Made by a program: the position numbers and the translations under genes | Virus record (IMG/VR): IMGVR_UViG_3300007735_000508 | Location: 1-23,831 of that record | DNA length: 23,831 nt | Strand: one strand, 5' to 3' | Source of the DNA: a virus | In this document: one piece after another, positions 15,051 to 22,168 of the stretch | How the letters are laid out: each line of letters begins with the position of its first letter | Numbering within the stretch: the stretch's first letter is position 1 | Notes under the pieces: generated by a model | The model's input: only the letters and a program-made list of their open reading frames with translations | The model's database searches: none | Told to the model about the DNA's origin: nothing

Positions 15051-16634
15051 ATGGCTCAACAGCAAAACATAAAGCAAATAATACAGCAACAGTACATGCA
15101 ATGTGCTAAAGATCCTGTGTTTTTTATGCGTAATTATTGTTATATTCAGCATCCGAAGCGAGGTAAAATCAAATTTAATTTGTATGAATTTCAGGAAGAT
15201 GCTTTAACCGAATTACGAGATAATCGATACAATGTAATATTAAAATCACGGCAGTTAGGTATATCAACTCTTTCTGCCGGATTTGCTCTTTGGTGCATGT
15301 TGTTCAAAGAAGATTTCAATGTATTGGTTATTGCAACCACTCAAGAAGTAGCAAAAAACCTAGTAACAAAAGTACGGGTGATGCACGACAATCTTCCAAG
15401 CTGGTTAAAAGGAACCATTGAAGCTGATAATAAATTGTCGCTTAAATTTAAAAATGGTTCACAAATCAAAGCCGTATCATCAGCAACCACAGGAGCACGT
15501 TCAGAAGCATTGTCACTACTAATCATAGATGAGGCTGCGTTTATTCGTAACATTGAAGAAATTTGGATAGCATCACAAGCAACACTATCAACAGGTGGTG
15601 GTGCTATTGTATTATCTACTCCTAATGGTGTTGGTAACTGGTTTCATCAAACGTGGGCAGATGCTGAGGCAGACATAAATGGATTTCACACAATTCGACT
15701 ACGTTGGGATGTGCATCCAGAGCGAGATCAGAATTGGCGTAACGAACAAACAGCGTTATTAGGTGAACGTGGTGCGGCACAAGAATGTGATTGTGACTTC
15801 GTATCATCTGGTCACACAGTTGTAGATGGACCATTGCTATTAGAATATGAAGCAAAATGCACAGATCCTATAGAAAAACGTGGATTTGATGGCGCATATT
15901 GGATTTGGGAATATCCTAACTACGAACGCGATTACATGGTAGTAGCTGACGTTGCACGGGGTGACGGAGGTGACTGGTCTGCATTTCATGTATTAGATGT
16001 TGAGTCGGTAACGCAAGTTGCAGAGTTCAAAGGTAAAATACCACCCAATGAATTTGGTAACATGTTAGTATCAGTTGCAACAGAATGGAACAATGCATTG
16101 TTAGCCATTGAAAATGCAAATATTGGTTGGGCTGCAATTCAGCCAGCACTAGACAGAAATTATCAAAATTTACATTACACATATAAAGATGACGGATACA
16201 CTGATGCAGATGTGCAATTGAAAAAGGGATATGATATGAAAGACAAGACCCAAATGGTTCCTGGAGTATCAACCACAACACGCACGCGACCATTAATGAT
16301 ATCTAGTTTAGAAATGTATATGCGAGAACGTACTCCGATTATACGTAGTCGTCGACTAATTCAAGAACTACTTGTGTTTGTTTGGCTGAACGGAAAAGCA
16401 CAAGCACAACAAGGATACAATGATGACCTTGTGATGTCGTTTTGTATCACATTATGGCTTCGCGACACCGCACTTAAACTTCGCCAGCAAGGTATTGACT
16501 TAAATAAACGCGCGTTATCGTCTTTTCAAAAATCAAGTCCAGTTATTTACACAGGTAACAGAAACAACAATGACACCGGATGGAACTGGAACCCAGGCTC
16601 AGGTGATGAATCTCTAACCTGGTTGATTAAATAA
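15051..16634 (+). CDS. 17: Large terminase subunit, T4 gp17-like
   Basis: This 527-residue protein is the DNA-packaging motor: an ATPase that threads DNA into the prohead and a nuclease that cuts concatemers. The adenine-binding YEFQ (45-48), Walker A KSRQLGIST (65-73), Walker B LLIIDEAAF (D160, E161) and coupling motif LSTPNG are in order. The nuclease domain shows DVARGDGGDW (D300, D308) and YNDDLVMS (D458/D459). In place of the usual GKT/GKS lysine the Walker A has GIS, with the lysine at the front (K65), as in several phage terminases. It is shorter than T4 gp17 (610 residues). It starts 3 bases after the previous stop in the same TAAGTTATGGC context found at 1163, without Shine-Dalgarno. 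The T4 tail sheath and tube genes (18, 19) that follow 17 in T4 are absent before gp20. Confidence 0.96.
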   Translation: MAQQQNIKQIIQQQYMQCAKDPVFFMRNYCYIQHPKRGKIKFNLYEFQEDALTELRDNRYNVILKSRQLGISTLSAGFALWCMLFKEDFNVLVIATTQEVAKNLVTKVRVMHDNLPSWLKGTIEADNKLSLKFKNGSQIKAVSSATTGARSEALSLLIIDEAAFIRNIEEIWIASQATLSTGGGAIVLSTPNGVGNWFHQTWADAEADINGFHTIRLRWDVHPERDQNWRNEQTALLGERGAAQECDCDFVSSGHTVVDGPLLLEYEAKCTDPIEKRGFDGAYWIWEYPNYERDYMVVADVARGDGGDWSAFHVLDVESVTQVAEFKGKIPPNEFGNMLVSVATEWNNALLAIENANIGWAAIQPALDRNYQNLHYTYKDDGYTDADVQLKKGYDMKDKTQMVPGVSTTTRTRPLMISSLEMYMRERTPIIRSRRLIQELLVFVWLNGKAQAQQGYNDDLVMSFCITLWLRDTALKLRQQGIDLNKRALSSFQKSSPVIYTGNRNNNDTGWNWNPGSGDESLTWLIK

Positions 16635-16657
16635 TTACCACCTTATCAAAACAAGTT

Positions 16658-16677
16658 ATATTTATTATAAAAAAGAA
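16658..16677 (+). promoter_or_regulatory. Candidate late promoter element (ATATTTAT box) before the portal gene
   Basis: ATATTTATTATAAAAAAGAA lies in the 45-base gap after the terminase stop, 22 bases before the portal ATG at 16680. Its extra T after the octamer is shared with the copies at 18526 and 22060. No Shine-Dalgarno follows. Confidence 0.5.
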
Positions 16678-16679
16678 AT

Positions 16680-18518
16680 ATGGCGTCATTAAGAAAACGT
16701 TTACAAAACCTGTTTAAAACCAACGTTATTGTCCGAGCTTACGGCAAAGACCAAGTACGTGTTGTTGATACAAACAGATTGCAATCCGCAGGTAACTTAG
16801 CTCAAAGTAAATTAGCAGACCGATATACTCGTTTGCATGGTGCAAATAAACATCGTGTAGGTGGAATGGGTGGATATGACTCAAATTATTACATGAGTCA
16901 AAACCGTATGCAACTCTATGCGGATTATGAAATGATGGATAAAGATCCAATCATCTCTGCAGCACTTGATATATATTCTGATGAATCTACATTGGAAGAT
17001 CAATTCGGTGAAATCCTAACTATAAAAAGTGATAAGACAAACATACAAAAAATACTTTACAATTTATTTTATGATGTTTTGAACATTGAATTCAATTTAT
17101 GGACATGGATTCGCAATATGGCCAAATATGGCGATTTCTTTTTAAAATTAGATATTGCCGACACATATGGCGTTATCAATGCTCGTCCATTTTCAAGTTA
17201 CGAAATGGAACGTTGGGAAGAATTCAATGAAGCAACTGGTGAATATGAAATTAAATTTAAAAACATTGCTTCAGAACAAATGACATATGATGTGTTTGAA
17301 ATTGCACATTTTCGCATGTTATCAGATTCTAACTTCTTACCATATGGTAAATCAATGTTAGAAGGTGCTCGTAAAGAATTTCAAAAATTAACAATGATGG
17401 AAGATGCGATGCTTATTCATCGTATAATGAGAGCCCCGGAAAAACGTATCTTTAAAATTGATATTGGTAATATTCCACCAAATGAAGTTGATAGCTTCAT
17501 GGAACAAATTATCAATAAAATGAAAAAAATTCCACACGTAGATCCACAAACTGGAAATTACAATCTTCGATTCAATATCAATAACATGTTAGAAGATTAT
17601 TACTTGCCCGTGCGCGGAGGTCAATCTTCAACTACAATTGACACATTGCCTGGTATGACATTCACAGGAATGGAAGATATTGAGTATGTTAAAGATAAAA
17701 TGATGGCTGCACTTAAAATTCCTAAACCATTCTTAGGTTATAGTGAAGCAGTTGAAGGTAAAACTACGTTAGCATCAATGGATATTCGGTTTGCTAGAAC
17801 CATTGAGCGCATACAAAAGATTGTTACCTCCGAACTAACAAAAATTGCCATTGTGCATTTATATTCACAAGGCTTTGAAAATGAAGATTTAATTGGATTT
17901 GAATTAAAATTAACAGCGCCATCTATTATTTATGATCAGCAAAAAGTAACATTGATGAATGAAAAGATTCAGTTAGCTAACACAATGAAGGATAGCAAAT
18001 TAGTTTCCGATCGTTATATCTATGAATTCATATTCAATATGTCTGAAGATCAATGGCTTCAAGAGCGAGTTGATGTTATTGAAGATCTTAAACTTCGATT
18101 CCGTCAAAATCAAATTGAACAAGAGGGCAATGATCCAGCAGTTACTGGAGTATCATTTGGTACACCACATGATTTAGCATCAATGCACATGTCCAGCGAC
18201 GAAGTAGAAGAAAAAGATTTAGGAGGTCGCCCACCAGAAGGAATCAAATACGGACAACATCAAAATGAATTTGGATGGGATCCAACTGGTGCTAAGACTA
18301 TTAAACAAACATTTAATCCAGAAAATCAAGCAAACACATATCAGCCAGATCCTAAATTTAAAAACATGGCCGGCAATGTTGCAGTAGAAAGCTTTGTGAA
18401 ACGTATTCAAACAAGAGATAAGAAATTTGGTATTATATCAGAATCAATGAAATCAGCTAAATTATCAGAAACAGATAAAGATGCTGGTACATTTTTAGAT
18501 GAGACTAATATTTTGTAA
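16680..18518 (+). CDS. 20: Portal protein, T4 gp20-like
   Basis: This 612-residue protein matches T4-type portals, the dodecameric ring at the capsid vertex that nucleates the prohead, binds the terminase and conducts DNA. Family segments include SAALDIYSDE (about residue 97), RAPEKRIFKIDIGN and MEQIINKMKK. These are followed by LEDYYLPVRGG, TLPGMTF and ALKIPKPFLGY. It is longer than T4 gp20 (524 residues) because of a polar C-terminal tail (from about 490) with IKYGQHQNE and repeated Asn/Gln-rich stretches. The ATG at 16680 has no Shine-Dalgarno and an A-rich leader. It follows the terminase by 45 bases containing an ATATTTAT box, so it may head a new transcription unit running through the prohead genes. 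Confidence 0.96.
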   Translation: MASLRKRLQNLFKTNVIVRAYGKDQVRVVDTNRLQSAGNLAQSKLADRYTRLHGANKHRVGGMGGYDSNYYMSQNRMQLYADYEMMDKDPIISAALDIYSDESTLEDQFGEILTIKSDKTNIQKILYNLFYDVLNIEFNLWTWIRNMAKYGDFFLKLDIADTYGVINARPFSSYEMERWEEFNEATGEYEIKFKNIASEQMTYDVFEIAHFRMLSDSNFLPYGKSMLEGARKEFQKLTMMEDAMLIHRIMRAPEKRIFKIDIGNIPPNEVDSFMEQIINKMKKIPHVDPQTGNYNLRFNINNMLEDYYLPVRGGQSSTTIDTLPGMTFTGMEDIEYVKDKMMAALKIPKPFLGYSEAVEGKTTLASMDIRFARTIERIQKIVTSELTKIAIVHLYSQGFENEDLIGFELKLTAPSIIYDQQKVTLMNEKIQLANTMKDSKLVSDRYIYEFIFNMSEDQWLQERVDVIEDLKLRFRQNQIEQEGNDPAVTGVSFGTPHDLASMHMSSDEVEEKDLGGRPPEGIKYGQHQNEFGWDPTGAKTIKQTFNPENQANTYQPDPKFKNMAGNVAVESFVKRIQTRDKKFGIISESMKSAKLSETDKDAGTFLDETNIL

Positions 18519-18525
18519 ACGAAAC

Positions 18526-18545
18526 ATATTTATTATTAAAGAAAA
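18526..18545 (+). promoter_or_regulatory. Candidate late promoter element (ATATTTAT box) before the 18561 gene
   Basis: ATATTTATTATTAAAGAAAA begins 35 bases before the ATG at 18561 in the 42-base gap after the portal gene. The 8-base palindrome CTGTACAG (18550-18557) lies between it and the start codon and could be a binding site or chance. AAAAGG (18542-18547) is too far upstream (13 bases) to be a normal Shine-Dalgarno. Confidence 0.5.
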
Positions 18546-18560
18546 GGCGCTGTACAGAGC

Positions 18561-19415
18561 ATGAAGAAATTGAAACATTCGAAGTATAAAAATACTGGCA
18601 TTCTATTTGAAATGCTAGTACAAAAATTAACTTCTGAAACATTGTCATCGGATAAATCTGTTACAATTGATATAATCAAAAAATACTTTGGTAAAAACAC
18701 GGAATTATCAAAAGAATTACAACTTTACAATGCATTAGTTAAAGAGCAATTCAGGAGTGAAGCACAAGCATTAGATTATATACGGACTGTTAAATCTGCG
18801 TATGATAAACTAAATCAAACGGTGTTGAAACGACAAAAGTATAATCTGGTTAAAGAAATATCAGAAAAGTTTAATTTCACGGATATGACAAAAATACATA
18901 TCGGAAATTACAAAGTTTTAGCATCAATTAACATGATTTTTGAACATGCTGAGTCAGAAAATCCAAAACAAATAATGGAATGTAAAACTGCTATCATTGA
19001 TAACAGCCTTAATAAAAAGACCGCAGCACCACAAAAAGATCCAATTATTGAATCATTTGAATCACAACCAAAAGAAATTCGTTTGTTAACGTATAAAATT
19101 CTTATTGATAAATTCAATGAAAAATATTCTACGGCGTTAAATGAATCACAAAAACAACTTTTAAACAAATACATCACACACGTTAATGATACTACTGCGT
19201 TACGAGAATACGTTCAAACAGTGATACCAAAAATTAAACGTGAACTTTCCGCGCAGTCAAAACATGTAACTGATCCTGCAACTAAAATCAAAGTAGCAAA
19301 ATTATCAGAAATGCTTTGCAATGTAGAATCAATTAAAACGATAAAAGAATCGCATATTTTGAATCTTTTACGTTATTTTGATTTGGTTAAAGAATTAAAA
19401 GGAATTCATCAATGA
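18561..19415 (+). CDS. Conserved T4-like prohead-region hypothetical protein
   Basis: A 284-residue protein located between portal and protease, where T4 has the small prohead core genes 67 and 68. Its start, MKKLKHSKYKNTGILFEMLV, resembles a hypothetical protein that I recall at this place in other marine T4-like phages. It is helical and Lys/Glu-rich throughout with no signal peptide, membrane segment or enzyme motif. A core or scaffolding assembly role is inferred from position only. It overlaps the next gene by four bases (ATGA), which indicates translational coupling. It begins 42 bases after the portal stop, behind an ATATTTAT box. Confidence 0.75.
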   Translation: MKKLKHSKYKNTGILFEMLVQKLTSETLSSDKSVTIDIIKKYFGKNTELSKELQLYNALVKEQFRSEAQALDYIRTVKSAYDKLNQTVLKRQKYNLVKEISEKFNFTDMTKIHIGNYKVLASINMIFEHAESENPKQIMECKTAIIDNSLNKKTAAPQKDPIIESFESQPKEIRLLTYKILIDKFNEKYSTALNESQKQLLNKYITHVNDTTALREYVQTVIPKIKRELSAQSKHVTDPATKIKVAKLSEMLCNVESIKTIKESHILNLLRYFDLVKELKGIHQ

Positions 19416-20158
19416 AATTAATTTTGGCAGAAATGAAACAAAAATTCATGGAAATACAAGATTCATACTGCGATTCCTGTGATCGTCCTACGGATAAATG
19501 CGTTTGCGATGAAGAAGAAATTGATGAACAAAATGTAACTGGCGCTGTTCCTGGTTTCAATGTGCCCGGAGCATTTCGCGACACGGTTAAAAAAGTTGAT
19601 TACGGCAGTGGCGTAGAAGTTAAAGAATCAATCAATGTTAAACCTTCATTTGATTGGAAAACAACGGGATATCAAAGACCAGAGTCAGATGAAGAAATAT
19701 TCAATGATAAATTTCCATTTTCGCCCGATGAACAATATTGGTGGCACTCAGATCAAGAGTTTCCAGTAAAGTTTTATCCAGATGGTGAAGGAACTAATAA
19801 TATCAAAGACACAACGACTCAGATTGGTAATTTACCACAACATGGTTCACGTAAACAAATATCTGCTTTAAAAGTAGAAGATGTGATGGAACGCAAGTAT
19901 GAGGAACTAATCGAAGGATATCGAACATTTGCAACTGCGGATAAAGATGTGTCTCCGGAGAAAAAAGTAAATCGCACCATACAAGAAATTGCTAAAAAAT
20001 TGCATGAGATAGATGAACTTGTTAAACACAATACACGTTTAAAAACAGAAGCAGGAGTAGCAGCTTCATCATATGGTAACCGAACTAAAAAAGCATTATC
20101 AACAATATCAGAACGATTAATTAAAATATCAGAGCGAGTAAGGGCGTTAGGAGAATAA
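19412..20158 (+). CDS. Hypothetical protein with an N-terminal Cys cluster
   Basis: This 248-residue protein is unrecognised. Near the start it has C20, C23, C30 and C32 (YCDSCDRPTDKCVCDEEE), a plausible zinc knuckle followed directly by an acidic run. The middle is aromatic and Pro/Asp-rich (PFSPDEQYWWHSDQEFPVKFYPDG, split around 100-125) and the last 90 residues form charged helices. It overlaps the preceding gene by ATGA, and AAAGGA ends 8 bases upstream, so start choice is good. It is followed by gp21 with one base between stop and start. Position suggests a prohead core or assembly partner like T4 gp67/68, without sequence proof. Confidence 0.72.
   Translation: MKLILAEMKQKFMEIQDSYCDSCDRPTDKCVCDEEEIDEQNVTGAVPGFNVPGAFRDTVKKVDYGSGVEVKESINVKPSFDWKTTGYQRPESDEEIFNDKFPFSPDEQYWWHSDQEFPVKFYPDGEGTNNIKDTTTQIGNLPQHGSRKQISALKVEDVMERKYEELIEGYRTFATADKDVSPEKKVNRTIQEIAKKLHEIDELVKHNTRLKTEAGVAASSYGNRTKKALSTISERLIKISERVRALGE
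20149..20153 (+). promoter_or_regulatory. Shine-Dalgarno-like AGGAG before the protease gene
   Basis: AGGAG ends 6 bases before the ATG at 20160, an ideal spacing. It lies in the last codons of the preceding gene (Leu-Gly-Glu-stop), so it may be partly coincidental. It is notable because most genes here have none. Confidence 0.5.
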
Positions 20159-20159
20159 C

Positions 20160-20792
20160 ATGACAAAACAACTTATAGTAGAATATATGCCATTCCGTCC
20201 AATTGGTTCATTAACTGAATCAAGCGGTGCTGCATATGGAATACCAGGCGGTTTTGTAGTGCAAGGAGTTTTACAACGTGCAGGAGCAAAAAATCAAAAT
20301 GGTAGAATCTATCCAAGAAACATATTAGAACGCGAATGTCGTAGATATGAACAAGAGTTTATCAATCAGCACCGAGCATTAGGAGAATTGGATCATCCAG
20401 AATCTTCCGTAGTAAACTTAAACAACGTTTCTCACAATGTTTTAAAAATATGGTGGGACGGTGATGACTTAAAAGGTGCAGTGCAAATACTAGAAACTCC
20501 TTCTGGAAAAATTCTTAAAGAACTTTTCAAAGCCGGCATCACATTAGGTATTTCATCTCGTGGATTAGGTAGCGTAAAAGAATTACGCAGCGAGGGAACT
20601 GTGGAAGTGCAAGAAGATTTTGAATTGATTTGTTGGGACTTTGTATCAAATCCATCAACCCATGGGGCTTTTATGCGCCCGACACATATGCATGAATCGG
20701 TAGATAAAACAATTAAACCAAATAAATACGCTCGTGTAAATGATATCATTACATCAATTCTATGCGAAGACGGTAAATGTAGAATAATATAA
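20160..20792 (+). CDS. 21: Prohead core protease, T4 gp21-like
   Basis: This 210-residue protein is a serine protease of the herpesvirus-assemblin-like fold that is packaged in the prohead and cleaves the scaffold and capsid proteins during maturation. The catalytic His lies in GELDHP (H79) and the nucleophilic Ser in GISSRG (S132/S133). Conserved surroundings include NQNGRIYP (45-52), LVKE-like PSGKILKEL and VQEDFELICWDFVSNPS. Length matches T4 gp21 (212 residues). It begins one base after the preceding gene's stop with AGGAG 6 bases upstream. Its substrates, gp22 and gp23, are encoded downstream in this window. Confidence 0.95.
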   Translation: MTKQLIVEYMPFRPIGSLTESSGAAYGIPGGFVVQGVLQRAGAKNQNGRIYPRNILERECRRYEQEFINQHRALGELDHPESSVVNLNNVSHNVLKIWWDGDDLKGAVQILETPSGKILKELFKAGITLGISSRGLGSVKELRSEGTVEVQEDFELICWDFVSNPSTHGAFMRPTHMHESVDKTIKPNKYARVNDIITSILCEDGKCRII

Positions 20793-20794
20793 CG

Positions 20795-21166
20795 ATGAGA
20801 AATTTAAAATTCATACTAGAGACGTTGTTAGATGACCAACCAAAACCAATGACGCGTGAAGAAAAACAAGCATTCATGCAAGAAGTAGCAAACTTCTCAG
20901 CATTAGGCGAATCAGTGTATGGTAAAGGTGATTTAGAAAAAATCGTTGAACGTGTAAAAAACATTGTAACAAATGCAGATAGAATCATGACCGAAAGTGA
21001 TGATTGGATGTCAAATGTTGCACATAAAAAAGCTAATAAAAGAATGCACGAAGATTATCGTGATTTTGAACAAGCAGCTCGCGAATTAAAAGAAGCACAA
21101 GATCGAATGGCAATGTGTTATGAAAATATCGGTCAACACTTAAACAGATATTTTGATGTTAATTAA
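20795..21166 (+). CDS. Hypothetical small helical protein
   Basis: A 123-residue protein starting 2 bases after the protease stop. It is helical and charged, with no signal peptide or membrane segment. The start MRNLKFILETLLDD and the central helix EKIVERVKNIVTNADRIM are visible, as is FEQAARELKEAQDRM near the C-terminus. I do not recognise the family. The tight link to gp21 and location within the prohead block suggest a core or scaffolding partner, which is inference. It has no Shine-Dalgarno. Confidence 0.68.
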   Translation: MRNLKFILETLLDDQPKPMTREEKQAFMQEVANFSALGESVYGKGDLEKIVERVKNIVTNADRIMTESDDWMSNVAHKKANKRMHEDYRDFEQAARELKEAQDRMAMCYENIGQHLNRYFDVN

Positions 21167-21208
21167 TTTGGATGTTTGAATTTTTTTAAATATAATAGAG
21201 ATGATAAG

Positions 21209-21694
21209 ATGAATATGTTTAAACGACTGTATAAAGAATTTTTCGGAATAACAGAACAAACAAAACAAAAATCTGGGCTGTTTACTGTAACAGATAAAGA
21301 TGTTGCAAATATAAAAGCCATGGCTACTGCTGCACAACAAGTAAAAAAAGCATTGGGCGAAGAAGAAATGGTCGATGAAGCACAACTTATCAATCACATA
21401 GCAGATTATCGAGGAGGCGTTGAATACGTATTGCGAGATCCATCCACTGCACAAAATGTAGCAAATGATATACGTGATTGGGCAGAACGCAAAGGTTTTA
21501 CCATAGTTAAACAAAATATTTCAAAATCAGGTAAAGTAGGATATTTCTATTTTCGATTAGGAGAAGATCCAGGTCGCGAATCACAAAGAATACAAGGATA
21601 CATAGCACAAGTTCCAGAAATTAAACACTTTCGATTCAATGTGCGAGGAGAACAACCTAAACCAGAAACACCACAGACCCCGGCAGAAATTTAA
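21209..21694 (+). CDS. Hypothetical protein in the prohead block
   Basis: A protein of about 161 residues from the ATG at 21209 (MNMFKRLYKEFFG). The frame is open further upstream through a TTG at 21176, but an in-frame ATG after AAG at 21206 is the more likely start; an ATG at 21215 is an alternative. The sequence has an amphipathic N-terminus, then a helix region (ANIKAMATAAQQVKKAL) and a small alpha/beta part (RKGFTIVKQN, GKVGYFYFRLG) ending in a Pro/Gln-rich tail. No known family is recognised. It lies between a small helical protein and phage bS21. A sequence TTGGAT-17 bases-TATAAT lies at 21168-21196, but it is not trusted as a promoter. Confidence 0.65.
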   Translation: MNMFKRLYKEFFGITEQTKQKSGLFTVTDKDVANIKAMATAAQQVKKALGEEEMVDEAQLINHIADYRGGVEYVLRDPSTAQNVANDIRDWAERKGFTIVKQNISKSGKVGYFYFRLGEDPGRESQRIQGYIAQVPEIKHFRFNVRGEQPKPETPQTPAEI

Positions 21695-21712
21695 TATTAT
21701 TAAACAAGTTAT

Positions 21713-21958
21713 ATGAATAAAAAACAAAAACAACATCAACAAATCGTACCTGGTAATTCTTTAGCAGTGCAAGTAGTAGGTACAGAATCAATTGATTTAG
21801 CACATGCACTTAAAGCATGGAAACGCAAAGTTAAAAATGCCGGAGTATTAGAAGCCGTTAAAGACCGCAGAGAATTTATTAAGCCTAGTGTAATTAAACG
21901 TCAGCAAAACATTAAAGCATCATATATTCAAATGATACGCGACTTAAACAACGATTAA
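21713..21958 (+). CDS. rpsU: Phage-encoded ribosomal protein bS21
   Basis: This 81-residue protein matches bS21, a small-subunit protein near the 3' end of 16S rRNA that influences start-site recognition. The core from about residue 19 reads ALKAWKRKVKNAGVLEAV then REFIKPSVIKRQ, lining up with the family's ALxxxKRxxxxxGVLxEVxxRxxxxKP. The IKPSVxKR and KASYIQ (Y71) segments resemble Bacteroidota bS21. There is a short N-terminal extension (about 17 residues, Gln/Lys-rich) beyond most bS21. In Flavobacterium johnsoniae bS21, with bS18 and bS6, holds the 16S 3' tail and masks the anti-Shine-Dalgarno (published). The gene has no Shine-Dalgarno (AAGTTATATG) and ends just before a strong terminator. 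Phage bS21 has been reported before; the pairing with SD-bearing head genes here is discussed under findings. Confidence 0.9.
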   Translation: MNKKQKQHQQIVPGNSLAVQVVGTESIDLAHALKAWKRKVKNAGVLEAVKDRREFIKPSVIKRQQNIKASYIQMIRDLNND

Positions 21959-21982
21959 ACGATTATTCAAAAATTATTTTTA

Positions 21983-22009
21983 AGCCCTTACTTCGGTAGG
22001 GGCTTTTTT
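21983..22009 (+). terminator. Rho-independent terminator after bS21
   Basis: AGCCCTTAC (21983-21991) and GTAGGGGCT (21996-22004) form a 9-pair stem with one G-U, closed by a stable UUCG tetraloop and followed by a run of T (22004-22009). It begins 24 bases after the bS21 stop and separates the 18561-21958 block from the gp22-gp23 unit. Confidence 0.92.
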
Positions 22010-22022
22010 ACTGTCCGAAACT

Positions 22023-22048
22023 TTTTTTACGGTTTTTTACGGTTTTTG
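22023..22048 (+). repeat. T-rich tandem repeat TTTTTTACGG
   Basis: Two adjacent copies of TTTTTTACGG (22023-22032, 22033-22042) plus a partial third (TTTTTG, 22043-22048). They lie between the terminator and the ATATTTAT box before gp22. The 10-base period could present the T-tracts on one helix face as bent DNA or a protein-binding array, or act as an upstream promoter element. Confidence 0.7.
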
Positions 22049-22059
22049 TAAACACCTTC

Positions 22060-22075
22060 ATATTTATTGTAGAAT
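22060..22075 (+). promoter_or_regulatory. Candidate late promoter element (ATATTTAT box) before the gp22-gp23 unit
   Basis: ATATTTATTGTAGAAT lies 109 bases before the gp22 ATG, directly after the T-rich repeats. Unlike the other copies it has no AAAGAA tail and is followed by a long leader. A promoter is expected here because a strong terminator precedes it and the two most abundant head proteins follow. Confidence 0.55.
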
Positions 22076-22138
22076 ACGCTATCATTATATAGCGTCACCT
22101 ATTTTAAAAATATTCTATTAAGATTTCAAATAATCTTA
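22076..22138 (+). promoter_or_regulatory. Two hairpins in the gp22 leader
   Basis: ACGCTAT (22076-22082) pairs with ATAGCGT (22089-22095) around a 6-base loop, and TAAGATT (22119-22125) pairs with AATCTTA (22132-22138) around a 6-base loop. Both stems are perfect 7-mers. The first lies where a transcript from the 22060 box would begin, so it could protect the mRNA 5' end. The second ends 18 bases before the Shine-Dalgarno. Confidence 0.6.
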
Positions 22139-22156
22139 TTTCCAAAAAACAAATTT

Positions 22157-22162
22157 AAGGAG
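22157..22162 (+). promoter_or_regulatory. Strong Shine-Dalgarno (AAGGAG) of gp22
   Basis: AAGGAG ends 6 bases before the gp22 ATG (22169). This is the only canonical site in a non-coding leader in the window and stands out against a genome where most genes have none. Confidence 0.85.
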
Positions 22163-22168
22163 AAACAA

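Noticed and set aside
20432-20749. Minus-strand ORF of 105 codons
   Set aside because: Antisense to the catalytic half of gp21 protease.
21168-21196. Sigma70-like promoter TTGGAT-17-TATAAT
   Set aside because: The -10 is perfect but the -35 matches only 3 of 6, and Bacteroidota primary sigma factors use a different -7 element; such strings are expected in AT-rich gaps.
21176-21208. TTG start for the gene at 21209
   Set aside because: The extra residues (FFKYNRDDK) precede an in-frame ATG; AT-rich non-coding character and overlap with a TATAAT string argue against it.
21140-21514. Minus-strand ORF of 124 codons, Cys/Phe-rich
   Set aside because: Opposes two genes with good coding character on the + strand; composition is that of an antisense shadow.
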